From: Lachnospiraceae bacterium AD3010
Lineage (GTDB): Bacteria; Bacillota; Clostridia; Lachnospirales; Lachnospiraceae
DNA length: 64,000 nt
Assembly (NCBI GenBank): GCA_000622025.1
Contig: JHWU01000009.1
Location: forward strand, 62,001 to 126,000
Direction: 5' to 3'
The position numbers and the translations under genes were made by a program. How positions within the stretch are numbered: the stretch's first letter is position 1; each line of letters starts with the position of its first letter. The notes under the pieces were generated by a model. It was not told where the DNA came from and did no database searches. It saw only the letters and a program-made list of their open reading frames with translations. Below, in pieces: positions 17,444-25,655 of the stretch.

Positions 17444-19024
17444 ATGGAAACAATGGTATTATGCAGTGTGTTACTGGTTGTGTTCTTTGTCGTAATGATA
17501 GCCGTGGGCTTTTACAGCAGGAATGCGTCAAGAGATGTGGAGGGCTTTGCACTGGGAGGACGGTCAATCGGTCCCTGGCTTACGGCCTTTGCCTTCGGAA
17601 CCTCCTATTTTTCGGCGGTTATCTTCGTGGGTTACGCCGGACAGTTCGGCTGGCTCTACGGAATGTCAGCCACCTGGGCAGGTCTTGGAAATGCTTTTAT
17701 CGGCTCCCTTCTCGCCTGGAATATCCTTGGACGGCGTACACGGATAATGACCCAGAAGCTGGATGCAAAGACTATGCCGGACTTCTTCGGAAAAAGATTC
17801 AATTCCACGAGCCTTAAGGTAGCTGCATCCATCATAGTTTTCATTTTCCTTATACCCTATACTGCCTCTCTCTACAACGGTCTTTCCAGTCTTTTCGGTC
17901 TTGTATTCGACCTTCCCTACTGGGCCGTTATAGCCATAATGGCAGTGCTTACGGGTATCTATGTGATCTTCGGCGGCTATACAGCCACAGCCATAAATGA
18001 TTTTATACAGGGAATAATAATGCTCTTCGGGATCTCTGCAGTCATAATTGCTGTACTTAATGATAACGGAGGGCTTACGGAGGCCGCAAAGAGGCTTTCC
18101 GACATCCCTGCGGAAAACTGGGAGCACGGAGCCTTCTCATCCTTCTTCGGTCCCGACCCGCTCTCACTCCTCTTTGTCGTTATCCTGACATCTCTTGGGA
18201 CCTGGGGACTTCCGCAGATGGTAGGCAAGTTCTATGCGATCAAAAGTGAAAAGGACATTCATAAGGGAACCGTCATTTCCACCATTTTCGCTATTGTCGT
18301 AGCCGGAGGCTGCTACTTCCTCGGAGGCTTCGGACGTCTCTATGCCGACAGGATAAAGTTTAACGAGACTACGGGAAAGCCCCTTTTTGATACCATAGTT
18401 CCTACAATGCTCTCAACCCTTCCCTCTGTCATAATAGCCATTGTGATAGTACTTGTACTGGCCGCTTCCATGTCGACCCTTTCATCCCTGGTACTCACCT
18501 CCAGCTCTACATTTACACTGGATGTTATCAAAACCGTAAAGAAGGAAATGACTGAAAAAGCACAGGTCACCGGAATGAGGATCTTTATCGTATTCTTTAT
18601 CGTGATCTCTGCTCTGCTTGCGGTCGTGAAGGATTCCTATCCCGGACTCACCTTCATTGCACAGATGATGGGTATTTCCTGGGGAGCCCTTGCCGGAGCC
18701 TTCCTCGCCCCCTTCCTCTACGGTCTCTACTGGAAGGGCATCACACGCGCATCAGTTGCCGCCTGTTATGTTTGGGGTGTGGGGATCTCCCTTATACAGC
18801 TTTACATCACACTCTCCGGTACCGATGTTTCGTCCTGGGGACCGGTTCTCGGAACGATTTTCAAGTCATCGATAAATTCCGGCGTCATAGCAATGGTCGG
18901 AGGACTTATCGTGGTTCCTCTGATAAGCCTCTGCACCCCGAAGATGGATGGAAAGGACGTGGATGAAATGTTTACAAGCTTTGAAAAGAAGGTGGAGGTA
19001 CCTCAGAAGGAAGCTCTGGATTGA
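17444..19024 (+). CDS. Sodium:solute symporter family (SSS) transporter
   Basis: 526 residues with about 13 hydrophobic helices. Family signatures are YSRNASRDVEGFALGGRSIG near the N-terminus and the GTWGLPQMVGKFYAIKSEKD region around helix 6-7. The PutP/PanF branch is most similar by eye; the substrate may be an amino acid, pantothenate-like or monocarboxylate molecule. It is placed directly after an acyl-CoA ligase with an AAGGAGAG ribosome-binding site, so the pair probably forms one operon for a carboxylate. It ends before a repeat and a bidirectional terminator. Confidence 0.88.
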   Translation: METMVLCSVLLVVFFVVMIAVGFYSRNASRDVEGFALGGRSIGPWLTAFAFGTSYFSAVIFVGYAGQFGWLYGMSATWAGLGNAFIGSLLAWNILGRRTRIMTQKLDAKTMPDFFGKRFNSTSLKVAASIIVFIFLIPYTASLYNGLSSLFGLVFDLPYWAVIAIMAVLTGIYVIFGGYTATAINDFIQGIIMLFGISAVIIAVLNDNGGLTEAAKRLSDIPAENWEHGAFSSFFGPDPLSLLFVVILTSLGTWGLPQMVGKFYAIKSEKDIHKGTVISTIFAIVVAGGCYFLGGFGRLYADRIKFNETTGKPLFDTIVPTMLSTLPSVIIAIVIVLVLAASMSTLSSLVLTSSSTFTLDVIKTVKKEMTEKAQVTGMRIFIVFFIVISALLAVVKDSYPGLTFIAQMMGISWGALAGAFLAPFLYGLYWKGITRASVAACYVWGVGISLIQLYITLSGTDVSSWGPVLGTIFKSSINSGVIAMVGGLIVVPLISLCTPKMDGKDVDEMFTSFEKKVEVPQKEALD

Positions 19025-19026
19025 TG

Positions 19027-19107
19027 AAAGATCCTTCGCTGACGCTCAGGATGACATATGGCGCTCAGGATGACATTGTGTCATTCTGAGCGAAGCGAAG
19101 AATCTTA
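19027..19107. repeat. Interspersed intergenic repeat (GATCCTTCGC...GCTCAGGATGACA family)
   Basis: Contains AAGATCCTTCGC followed by GCTCAGGATGACA, a second GCTCAGGATGACA, and then the inverse form GTCATTCTGAGCGAAGCGAAG AATC-like segment, forming a partial palindrome. Related copies occur at 28167, 39606, 39698, 42799 and 52864, all between genes. It lies just after the symporter stop codon. Confidence 0.7.
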
Positions 19108-19133
19108 AAAGAGCCCCAACGGGCTCTTTTTTA
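19108..19133. terminator. Bidirectional terminator between symporter and fkp
   Basis: GAGCCC (19111-19116), CAAC loop region and GGGCTC (19121-19126), followed by six T; an A-run precedes the stem. The fkp stop codon lies inside the T-run, so both convergent genes share it. Confidence 0.85.
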
Positions 19134-22082
19134 ACATATCTCCGTCTTCCATACAGAAACACCCGAGTCGGCAAAGACTTCATCCAGGCGTTTTTGGAGA
19201 TCGCCAAGCACCACGCCCTCCTTCATAACTACCTGGATAAATCCGCCGCCGCCGGCGCCGCAGATCATTTTTCCGCATATAAGATCCTCTATTGCCATAA
19301 AGAGCTGGTCAATACAGGTGTTCGTACATCCCCTGTCAAGTTTTTTCGAAAGTTCCCAGTGCTCATTTAAGAGCTTTGCAAAGCCGTCTACGTGACCCTT
19401 TTCCAGTTCAAGACGCATGAGCACCGCAACCTGCTGGATCTTATATAAGACCTCGCACACATCCGGATCTCCTCCGATATACTTCCCGACTATATCTCTC
19501 AAAAGGTTCCTCGCAAGCCTTCTCTGTCCGGTATAGATTATGGCAAAGCGTTCGTTAAGCTCCTTCAGGGTCTTTCTCCCTATCCTTACCGGAGTACAGA
19601 TTATCTTCTGACGGAGCGATTCATCCGTAGTCACCATCTTTATCCCCGGCGCCAGACCGCCAACCTGATCCTGCCAGCCGCCGCCTGTAGACATTATCTG
19701 CTCCATACAGAGCACACGGTTATAGAGGTCATTATCCTTAAGGGACACACCCAGGAACTCATAAATCCCCTTTACGCAGGCTCCCGCAAGGATAGAGCTG
19801 GTGCCCAGTCCGCTGCCCTTTGGGATATTTATCACCCGTGTATTCATATAGATACCGCCGCCGAGATGCGAGCAGATCTCACTCAGATCCGTCCCTTCGC
19901 TTTCGCCCTCATCACCGTAGGGGATCACTCCACAGGCGATAAGCGCCGCCTTCTGAAGCGCGAAGGCATCCATTGGATCATGGCAGTCCATAAGCTCGGA
20001 CAGGCTTGTAAACTCCCTGTAGCTTCCTATATCCGTACTTGTCAGTATTATTCTGTTTCCTTCTATCTTCCTTAAGGTCACTTCTATAGGAAGCTCCCCG
20101 TTTAAGGTGATAGCCGCATTTAAAACAGTCCCTCCATGCTCCATGCAGTAGGGCGGGGTATCGGACCAGCCTCCGCCCCAGTTGACCCTTACCGGCAGCC
20201 TTACCACCACCTCATCCTTTTTTATCGTGAAATCCTTATTGTAGCCGGTCTCCTGTAAGGCGGTCTTCAGTACAGTATCCCTTATTGTATTAAAGCATTT
20301 ATCGGCCATCCTTTCCTTGTCGATGACCTTTGAAAGATAATAGTAGATCCTGATCTTCTGGCTGAATTCCGTACTTTTATCGTTTCTAAGATGCTCGGCC
20401 TTTGAAAGCAGCATATCCTCGACCCTCTTCGAAATGCCGGTCCTGAAGATACTCTCTGCCTCTTCCACGGGAACACCCTTTCTTATGGCTTCCATAAGGC
20501 TTCCTGCCTTCATCCTGTCATTAAGCTTTTCCTGCCAGGGGATTATCTCCTTTACATCTGCCCTGTTGAAGCTGTCCTTTAAGCTTAATAACTCCCCGTC
20601 TTTCGCACCCGAAAGGACCGCGTCCAGTGCCTCCTCCATGCTGTTCCGTACCGGAAAGAGGGGCTTATCCCATAAACACTCGTCTATATCCTGTCCGAAC
20701 CACTTCCGTTCCTTTGGATTGTCATTTACACCGTACATTCTCACGACAAATCTGCCGTCAAGGAGCTTAAGACCGTGCAGCACGGTATTTTCCGGAATAA
20801 TAACCGTCTTTTCCTTTGTGCCCGAACTTCCCGATGCCCTTCCAACGGTAAGACCGGAAACAATGGAACCCTCTCCTATCACGGAATTATGATGGATATA
20901 GCTGTCCTCGATATAGCATCCTCTGCCTATGCTTGCACTTAAGCTGATATATGAATTTGACGCGGCAAAATCCCGGCCCCGGTAATTACTGTTTACACTG
21001 TTCGACCAGCCGAGATAACTGAAGAGCTCTATGTCATCCGTTACCATTTTCAACACCTCGGCAGTGGTGCCGAAATGCAGGAATGAAGCAGGTGAGAAAC
21101 GGATAAGCTTCATACGGTATTTATGGAGGTGCTCCCAAAGCTTTTCTCTCGCAGCCTGAAGCTCGGGACTGAAATCCCCCTCAGGCTTCTCATCATAAAA
21201 GCTTTCCAGGGTACTGTCCTCTGCAAGCGGATAGAGAAAATCCGCATAAAAGGAGAGGCGGACATGGTCATTTACCAGACTTTCAAAATCCTTTTTGTCC
21301 GATATAAGCCGATACAGCTCTTCAACCAGTGAACCGCTGAAAATAACTGCCCCTGTGTCTATGTTTACAAGATCCGAGCTGTCCGATGCTCCGCTTTCCC
21401 TTAAGCTCTCCACGGTCTGCTTATGGAGAAAGCGCCTGACGTAGCCATCCTTGGAGCCCAAGAACACTCCATGGTTTTTTCCAAGCTCCGCAGGCTCCTT
21501 TATGGAAAGGGCTGCCGCCCCCTCTTCATAAAAATCCAGCTGCAGGGGATTAAAAAGAAGGGTCACATCCCCGGAGCAAACCAGCATTCCGCCGGATATC
21601 CTTCCCGGTATCCCGCACATTGCTATCATAAATTCATCAAAAAGAGTGGATCTATGCCCATCGGGCAGCATCCTCGGAACCGGAGAAAATATCTTGCCGC
21701 AGGCACTGTACTGCGGAGTTCTTCTGGCATCTCCTCCGCTGTGCATTACAAGGATACGAAGTGACTTTAATGGTCTGTCATCATTTTCCCTTATGTATTT
21801 TAAAATATTTAAGGTCGCTCCGCCTGAGCCTACCCGCTTACCCGCGGGATCCGGCACCACCGCATATGTTGTTCTCTCCGGCAGCCGCTTCCCCTTAAGC
21901 CTCATAGCTATCTGCTCCCGGTAGGAAACCGCCTGGGATTCGTTGGAGGCGGACAGGATAACATAGTCCCAGACAGTTATCTGTCTTTCGTATGCCTTCT
22001 GCTCCCTCTCGATTATATCCCGGTAAAGAGCCGTGCTGTCATTATAGGACTGCTGCAGAAACAGATTCTTGTATTTATTCAT
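19131..22082 (-). CDS. fkp: Bifunctional L-fucokinase / GDP-L-fucose pyrophosphorylase (FKP type)
   Basis: 983 residues, close to Bacteroides FKP (949). It salvages L-fucose to fucose-1-phosphate and then GDP-fucose for glycosylation. The N-terminal half holds a nucleotidyltransferase with VPDPAGKRVGSGGATLNIL (about 75-95) and a beta-helix region (about 370-450). The C-terminal GHMP kinase (about 630-983) has PVRVNWGGGWSDTPPY, the ATP loop IPKGSGLGTSSILAGA and CGAGGGGFIQVV. Start 22082 (MNKYKN) is preferred over an upstream ATG lying in the promoter; it lacks a Shine-Dalgarno sequence and the -10 box ends 7 nt away. No fucosyltransferase is adjacent, so use of GDP-fucose is not shown. Confidence 0.9.
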   Translation of the reverse strand: MNKYKNLFLQQSYNDSTALYRDIIEREQKAYERQITVWDYVILSASNESQAVSYREQIAMRLKGKRLPERTTYAVVPDPAGKRVGSGGATLNILKYIRENDDRPLKSLRILVMHSGGDARRTPQYSACGKIFSPVPRMLPDGHRSTLFDEFMIAMCGIPGRISGGMLVCSGDVTLLFNPLQLDFYEEGAAALSIKEPAELGKNHGVFLGSKDGYVRRFLHKQTVESLRESGASDSSDLVNIDTGAVIFSGSLVEELYRLISDKKDFESLVNDHVRLSFYADFLYPLAEDSTLESFYDEKPEGDFSPELQAAREKLWEHLHKYRMKLIRFSPASFLHFGTTAEVLKMVTDDIELFSYLGWSNSVNSNYRGRDFAASNSYISLSASIGRGCYIEDSYIHHNSVIGEGSIVSGLTVGRASGSSGTKEKTVIIPENTVLHGLKLLDGRFVVRMYGVNDNPKERKWFGQDIDECLWDKPLFPVRNSMEEALDAVLSGAKDGELLSLKDSFNRADVKEIIPWQEKLNDRMKAGSLMEAIRKGVPVEEAESIFRTGISKRVEDMLLSKAEHLRNDKSTEFSQKIRIYYYLSKVIDKERMADKCFNTIRDTVLKTALQETGYNKDFTIKKDEVVVRLPVRVNWGGGWSDTPPYCMEHGGTVLNAAITLNGELPIEVTLRKIEGNRIILTSTDIGSYREFTSLSELMDCHDPMDAFALQKAALIACGVIPYGDEGESEGTDLSEICSHLGGGIYMNTRVINIPKGSGLGTSSILAGACVKGIYEFLGVSLKDNDLYNRVLCMEQIMSTGGGWQDQVGGLAPGIKMVTTDESLRQKIICTPVRIGRKTLKELNERFAIIYTGQRRLARNLLRDIVGKYIGGDPDVCEVLYKIQQVAVLMRLELEKGHVDGFAKLLNEHWELSKKLDRGCTNTCIDQLFMAIEDLICGKMICGAGGGGFIQVVMKEGVVLGDLQKRLDEVFADSGVSVWKTEIC

Positions 22083-22089
22083 AAATACT

Positions 22090-22140
22090 ACTTTATCAAA
22101 TAGCACGGCTGTTGACAAACATTTGTTTCAATGCTATATT
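22090..22140. promoter_or_regulatory. Back-to-back leaderless promoters sharing one -35 palindrome
   Basis: Rightward (metN): TTGACA 22112-22117, 17-nt spacer, TATATT 22135-22140, ATG at 22148. Leftward (fkp): TTGTCA 22118-22113, 17-nt spacer, TAAAGT 22095-22090, ATG at 22082. The two -35 boxes are the two strands of TTGACAA. In both directions 7 nt separate -10 and ATG, leaving no room for a ribosome-binding site or a SAM riboswitch. Confidence 0.75.
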
Positions 22141-22147
22141 CCAGCGT

Positions 22148-23209
22148 ATGCCTGTAATTGAGATAAAAAATCTGTCAAAAACCTTTACCAATAAGGATTC
22201 CACGGTAAAAGCATTGAAAAATATCAATTTCTCCGTGGAAAAGGGGGATATTTACGGCATAATCGGCATGTCCGGTGCGGGAAAGAGCACACTGGTACGC
22301 TGCCTTAATTTTCTTGAAAAACCCACCTCCGGCACCGTTCTTGTACAGGACAGGGATCTAAGCACCCTGACAGCGCCGGAGCTTAGGAAGCTCCGCTGCA
22401 ATATGGGGATGATCTTTCAGAATTTCAATCTCCTTATGCAGAACAACGTACTTGATAATGTAACCTTTCCGCTGACAATACATGGCACACGTAAGCAGGA
22501 TGCCCGCGACAAGGCAATGAAGCTTCTTCAGACCGTGGGGCTTTCGGAAAAGGCTATGTCATATCCAGCCCAGCTTTCCGGCGGGCAGAAGCAGAGAGTC
22601 GCCATAGCAAGGGCTCTTGCCTGCGATCCGGAAATACTGCTCTGTGATGAAGCAACCAGTGCCCTGGATCCCCAGACCACCCAGCAGATATTGGAGCTTC
22701 TTAAGAAAATAAACAGGGATACGGGCATCACAATTATAATAATCACACACTCCATGAATGTGGTCAGGGAGATCTGCCACAATGTGGCAATAGTTGAAAA
22801 CGGGGAGATCGTCGAGAACGGTCTGGTGGAGGATATCTTCACCCATCCGAAGTCAAAGGCTGCCAGACGTCTTATTATAGAAGGAAAGGATCCGGATCAA
22901 TGGGAGGAAGAGGCAGAAAAGGCCCCCTCTCTCCTGATGGAGAAGCTTGTGGAAAACAGGCGGGTACGTATAGTATTTTCAGGTACCTCCTCTTATGAAC
23001 CGGTTATCGCAAATATGATCCTCACCTTCTCTTCTCCTGTAAACATTCTGTATGCCGACACAAAGGATGTGAATGGCGTTGCCAGAGGCGAGATGATACT
23101 CGGTCTTTCAAAGGACAATGATATTGCTGAAAAGCAGATATCCTACCTTAAGGAAAGAGGTCTTGCGGTGGAAGATATCACCGATGATGCTTCGGAAGGG
23201 GGTGAATGA
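22148..23209 (+). CDS. metN: Methionine ABC transporter ATP-binding protein
   Basis: 353 residues from ATG 22148 (MPVIEIKNLSKTF). Walker A GMSGAGKST, signature LSGGQKQRVAIARAL, Walker B ILLCDEATSALD and the H-loop ITHSM are all intact. A C-terminal NIL domain (about 265-350; RRVRIVFSGTSSYEPVI) is the methionine-binding regulatory domain that blocks transport when internal methionine is high. The longer TTG-initiated frame from 22112 is rejected because it starts in the -35 box. It is first of metN-metI-metQ. Import of L/D-methionine is inferred from the family. Confidence 0.95.
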   Translation: MPVIEIKNLSKTFTNKDSTVKALKNINFSVEKGDIYGIIGMSGAGKSTLVRCLNFLEKPTSGTVLVQDRDLSTLTAPELRKLRCNMGMIFQNFNLLMQNNVLDNVTFPLTIHGTRKQDARDKAMKLLQTVGLSEKAMSYPAQLSGGQKQRVAIARALACDPEILLCDEATSALDPQTTQQILELLKKINRDTGITIIIITHSMNVVREICHNVAIVENGEIVENGLVEDIFTHPKSKAARRLIIEGKDPDQWEEEAEKAPSLLMEKLVENRRVRIVFSGTSSYEPVIANMILTFSSPVNILYADTKDVNGVARGEMILGLSKDNDIAEKQISYLKERGLAVEDITDDASEGGE

Positions 23210-23210
23210 G

Positions 23211-23870
23211 GTGTCGTCTCAGGAGATCGTGATGATAGCGGAGGGAATAATCGACACCCTCTATATGACAATAGTATCTGCCTTTTTCGGTTATGTTATC
23301 GGTCTTCCCTGGGGCATAGTCCTGACCGTTACCGGAAAGGACGGAATACACCCGAATAAAGTGGTTTATCAGGTTCTGGATACGGTTACGAATATCATGC
23401 GTTCCATTCCCTTCCTGATACTCCTCATTCTGGTCCTTCCCATCACCTTTTTTATAGTTGGAAAGACCTACGGCTCCACGGCAACCATCGTGCCGCTGGT
23501 GATATCGGCTTCTCCCCTTATCGCCCGTATGGTGGAATCCTCGCTAAATGAAGTGGACAAGGGCGTTATCGAAGCCGCCCAATCCATGGGAGCCGATAAT
23601 ATGCAGATAGTTACACGGGTGCTTCTCGGGGAGGCAAAGATCTCCCTGATCTCAGGCGCTACCATTACAACCGGCACCATTCTCGGCTATTCCGCTATGG
23701 CGGGAACCGTTGGAGGCGGAGGACTCGGAGACATAGCGATCCGTTACGGATATTACCGTTATCAGGCAAACATCCTCTGGGTCACTGTTATCCTTCTGGT
23801 GCTTCTGGTACAGATATTCCAGTTCATTGGGAACCTTATCTCTGCAAAGCTTGACAAGAGAAGGGTTTAA
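23211..23870 (+). CDS. metI: Methionine ABC transporter permease
   Basis: 219 residues from GTG 23211, which is preceded by GGGGGTG at good spacing; a GTG at 23202 and an ATG at 23232 are alternatives. Five hydrophobic segments and the EAA cytoplasmic loop (EAAQSMGADNMQIVTRVLL) are present, plus TTGTILGYSAMAGTVGGGGLGD typical of MetI. It begins 1 nt after the metN stop, so translation is probably coupled. It forms the membrane channel with MetN and receives methionine from MetQ. Confidence 0.93.
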   Translation: MSSQEIVMIAEGIIDTLYMTIVSAFFGYVIGLPWGIVLTVTGKDGIHPNKVVYQVLDTVTNIMRSIPFLILLILVLPITFFIVGKTYGSTATIVPLVISASPLIARMVESSLNEVDKGVIEAAQSMGADNMQIVTRVLLGEAKISLISGATITTGTILGYSAMAGTVGGGGLGDIAIRYGYYRYQANILWVTVILLVLLVQIFQFIGNLISAKLDKRRV

Positions 23871-23899
23871 TTACGATAAAGCATAAAAAGGAGAGCATT

Positions 23900-24730
23900 A
23901 TGAATAAAAGATTATTTGGTTTACTACTGACAGCTTCATTAACGGCCGGACTGCTTGCGGGCTGCGGCAGATCCTCAGCCGGAAACGACAAGGTCATAAA
24001 GATCGCCGCATCGGAAACACCCCATTCCGAGATCCTGAATAAGGCAAAGGATATATTAAAGGGTCAGGGCTACGATCTTCAGGTTACGGTATTCGAAGAC
24101 TATGTTCAGCCGAATAACGTTGTGGAACAGGGAGAGTTTGATGCAAATTACTTCCAGCATATAAATTACCTGAATTCCTTTAATGAGGAAAACGGCACCC
24201 ATCTTGCTGTTGCGGAAAACGGAAAGATACATTATGAGCCCTTCGGCATTTACGCGGGAAGCAAGACATCACTTTCGGATATCGCCGATGGGGATTCGAT
24301 TGCTATCCCCAATGATACCACCAATGAGGCCCGTGCCCTTCTCCTTCTGGAGCAGGAGGGACTTATTAAGCTTAAAGAAGGTGCGGGTGTGACCGCTACT
24401 GTAAATGACGTTGCGGAGAATCCCAAAAACCTTGAGCTTGTTGAGGTGGAAGCGGCACAGGTTCCAAAGCAGCTTAAAAGCGTTGCTTTCGGAGTTATCA
24501 ACGGAAACTATGCTCTTGAAGCCGGTCTGAACGTTGGAAAAGATGCCCTTGCGGTTGAGGCTGCCAACGGCGAAGCGATCCAGCAGTATGTAAATATAAT
24601 TGCCGTAAAGGAGGGAAACGAGTCAGCCGAAAAGATAAAGGCTCTTACAGGAGTGCTGAAGTCCGATGAGATAGTTTCGTATATAAATGATAATTATGAG
24701 GGTGCGGTTGTACCCTACGACGGAGAATAA
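23900..24730 (+). CDS. metQ: Methionine-binding lipoprotein
   Basis: 276 residues. The signal peptide ends in a lipobox (LLAGCG), so Cys22 is lipidated and the protein is held on the outer face of the membrane. The NLPA family is recognised by IAASETPHSEILNKAKDIL, VFEDYVQPNNVV, DANYFQH and NYALEAGLN. It follows metI by 29 nt with AAAAGGAGAG. Substrate-binding protein of the MetNIQ importer. Confidence 0.95.
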   Translation: MNKRLFGLLLTASLTAGLLAGCGRSSAGNDKVIKIAASETPHSEILNKAKDILKGQGYDLQVTVFEDYVQPNNVVEQGEFDANYFQHINYLNSFNEENGTHLAVAENGKIHYEPFGIYAGSKTSLSDIADGDSIAIPNDTTNEARALLLLEQEGLIKLKEGAGVTATVNDVAENPKNLELVEVEAAQVPKQLKSVAFGVINGNYALEAGLNVGKDALAVEAANGEAIQQYVNIIAVKEGNESAEKIKALTGVLKSDEIVSYINDNYEGAVVPYDGE

Positions 24731-24779
24731 GCCTAAAGATCCGATCGGATCCCCGTGAAAGGAGCGGCACAAAAAGGAT

Positions 24780-25655
24780 ATGCAGAAATATAAACCGGTA
24801 AAAAGCGGAAAAGTAAGAGAGATATACGAAACCGATGACAACCTGATCATGGTCGCCACGGACCGTATATCCGCCTTTGATGTCATACTGAAAAATGAGA
24901 TAAAGGGTAAGGGAAAGATCCTGACCCGTATTTCCGAATTCTGGTTTGATCTCACAAAGGCCATCATTCCAAACCATCTTGTCAGCAGTGATGTAAATGA
25001 TATGCCCGAGTTCTTCCGTACAGAGGAATTCGAAGGAAGGACACTGCTGGTAAAGAAGCTGCGTATGATACCCATAGAGTGCATTGTCCGGGGCTATATC
25101 ACAGGCAGCGGATGGGAAAGCTACAAGGAAAACGGCAGCGTATGTGGGATAAAGCTTCCGGAAGGCTTAAGGAACTGCGACAGGCTCCCGGAGCCCATTT
25201 ACACCCCGAGTACAAAGGCTGAAATAGGCACTCATGACGAGAATATAAAGTTTGAGGAAAGTGCCAGCATCCTTAACAACGAATTCCCGGGAAAGGGCAG
25301 AGAATATGCCGCAAAGATAAGGGACTATACCCTTGAGGTATACAGAAAGTGCGCCGACTACGCACTCACCCGCGGCATCATAATTGCAGACACCAAGCTC
25401 GAATTCGGACTTGATGAGGATGATAATATAGTTCTGGCAGATGAGCTATTGACTCCGGATTCCAGCAGATTCTGGCCGAAGGAGGGCTATGAGCCGGGTA
25501 AAAATCAACCCTCCTTCGACAAGCAGTTCGTGAGAGACTACCTGAAGGAAAATCCGACCTGTAATTACTGCCTCCCCGATGATATAATAGAGAAGACCAT
25601 CGGCAAATATAAAGAGGCTTACAGGCTGCTTTCAGGCAGGGAAATCGAGCTTTGA
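24780..25655 (+). CDS. purC: Phosphoribosylaminoimidazole-succinocarboxamide synthase
   Basis: 291 residues. SAICAR synthase of purine biosynthesis joins aspartate to CAIR using ATP. Signatures are KSGKVREIYE near the N-terminus, ATDRISAFDVIL, PIECIVRGYITGSGW and LADELLTPDSSRFW. It is longer than the 235-residue short form and resembles the yeast-like/long bacterial type. It lies 49 nt after metQ with GAAAGGAGCGG. Methionine uptake and purine synthesis meet in one-carbon metabolism, but the placement may be chance. Confidence 0.95.
   Translation: MQKYKPVKSGKVREIYETDDNLIMVATDRISAFDVILKNEIKGKGKILTRISEFWFDLTKAIIPNHLVSSDVNDMPEFFRTEEFEGRTLLVKKLRMIPIECIVRGYITGSGWESYKENGSVCGIKLPEGLRNCDRLPEPIYTPSTKAEIGTHDENIKFEESASILNNEFPGKGREYAAKIRDYTLEVYRKCADYALTRGIIIADTKLEFGLDEDDNIVLADELLTPDSSRFWPKEGYEPGKNQPSFDKQFVRDYLKENPTCNYCLPDDIIEKTIGKYKEAYRLLSGREIEL

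Noticed and set aside
22083-22147. SAM riboswitch upstream of metN
   Set aside because: The promoter leaves no leader before the ATG.
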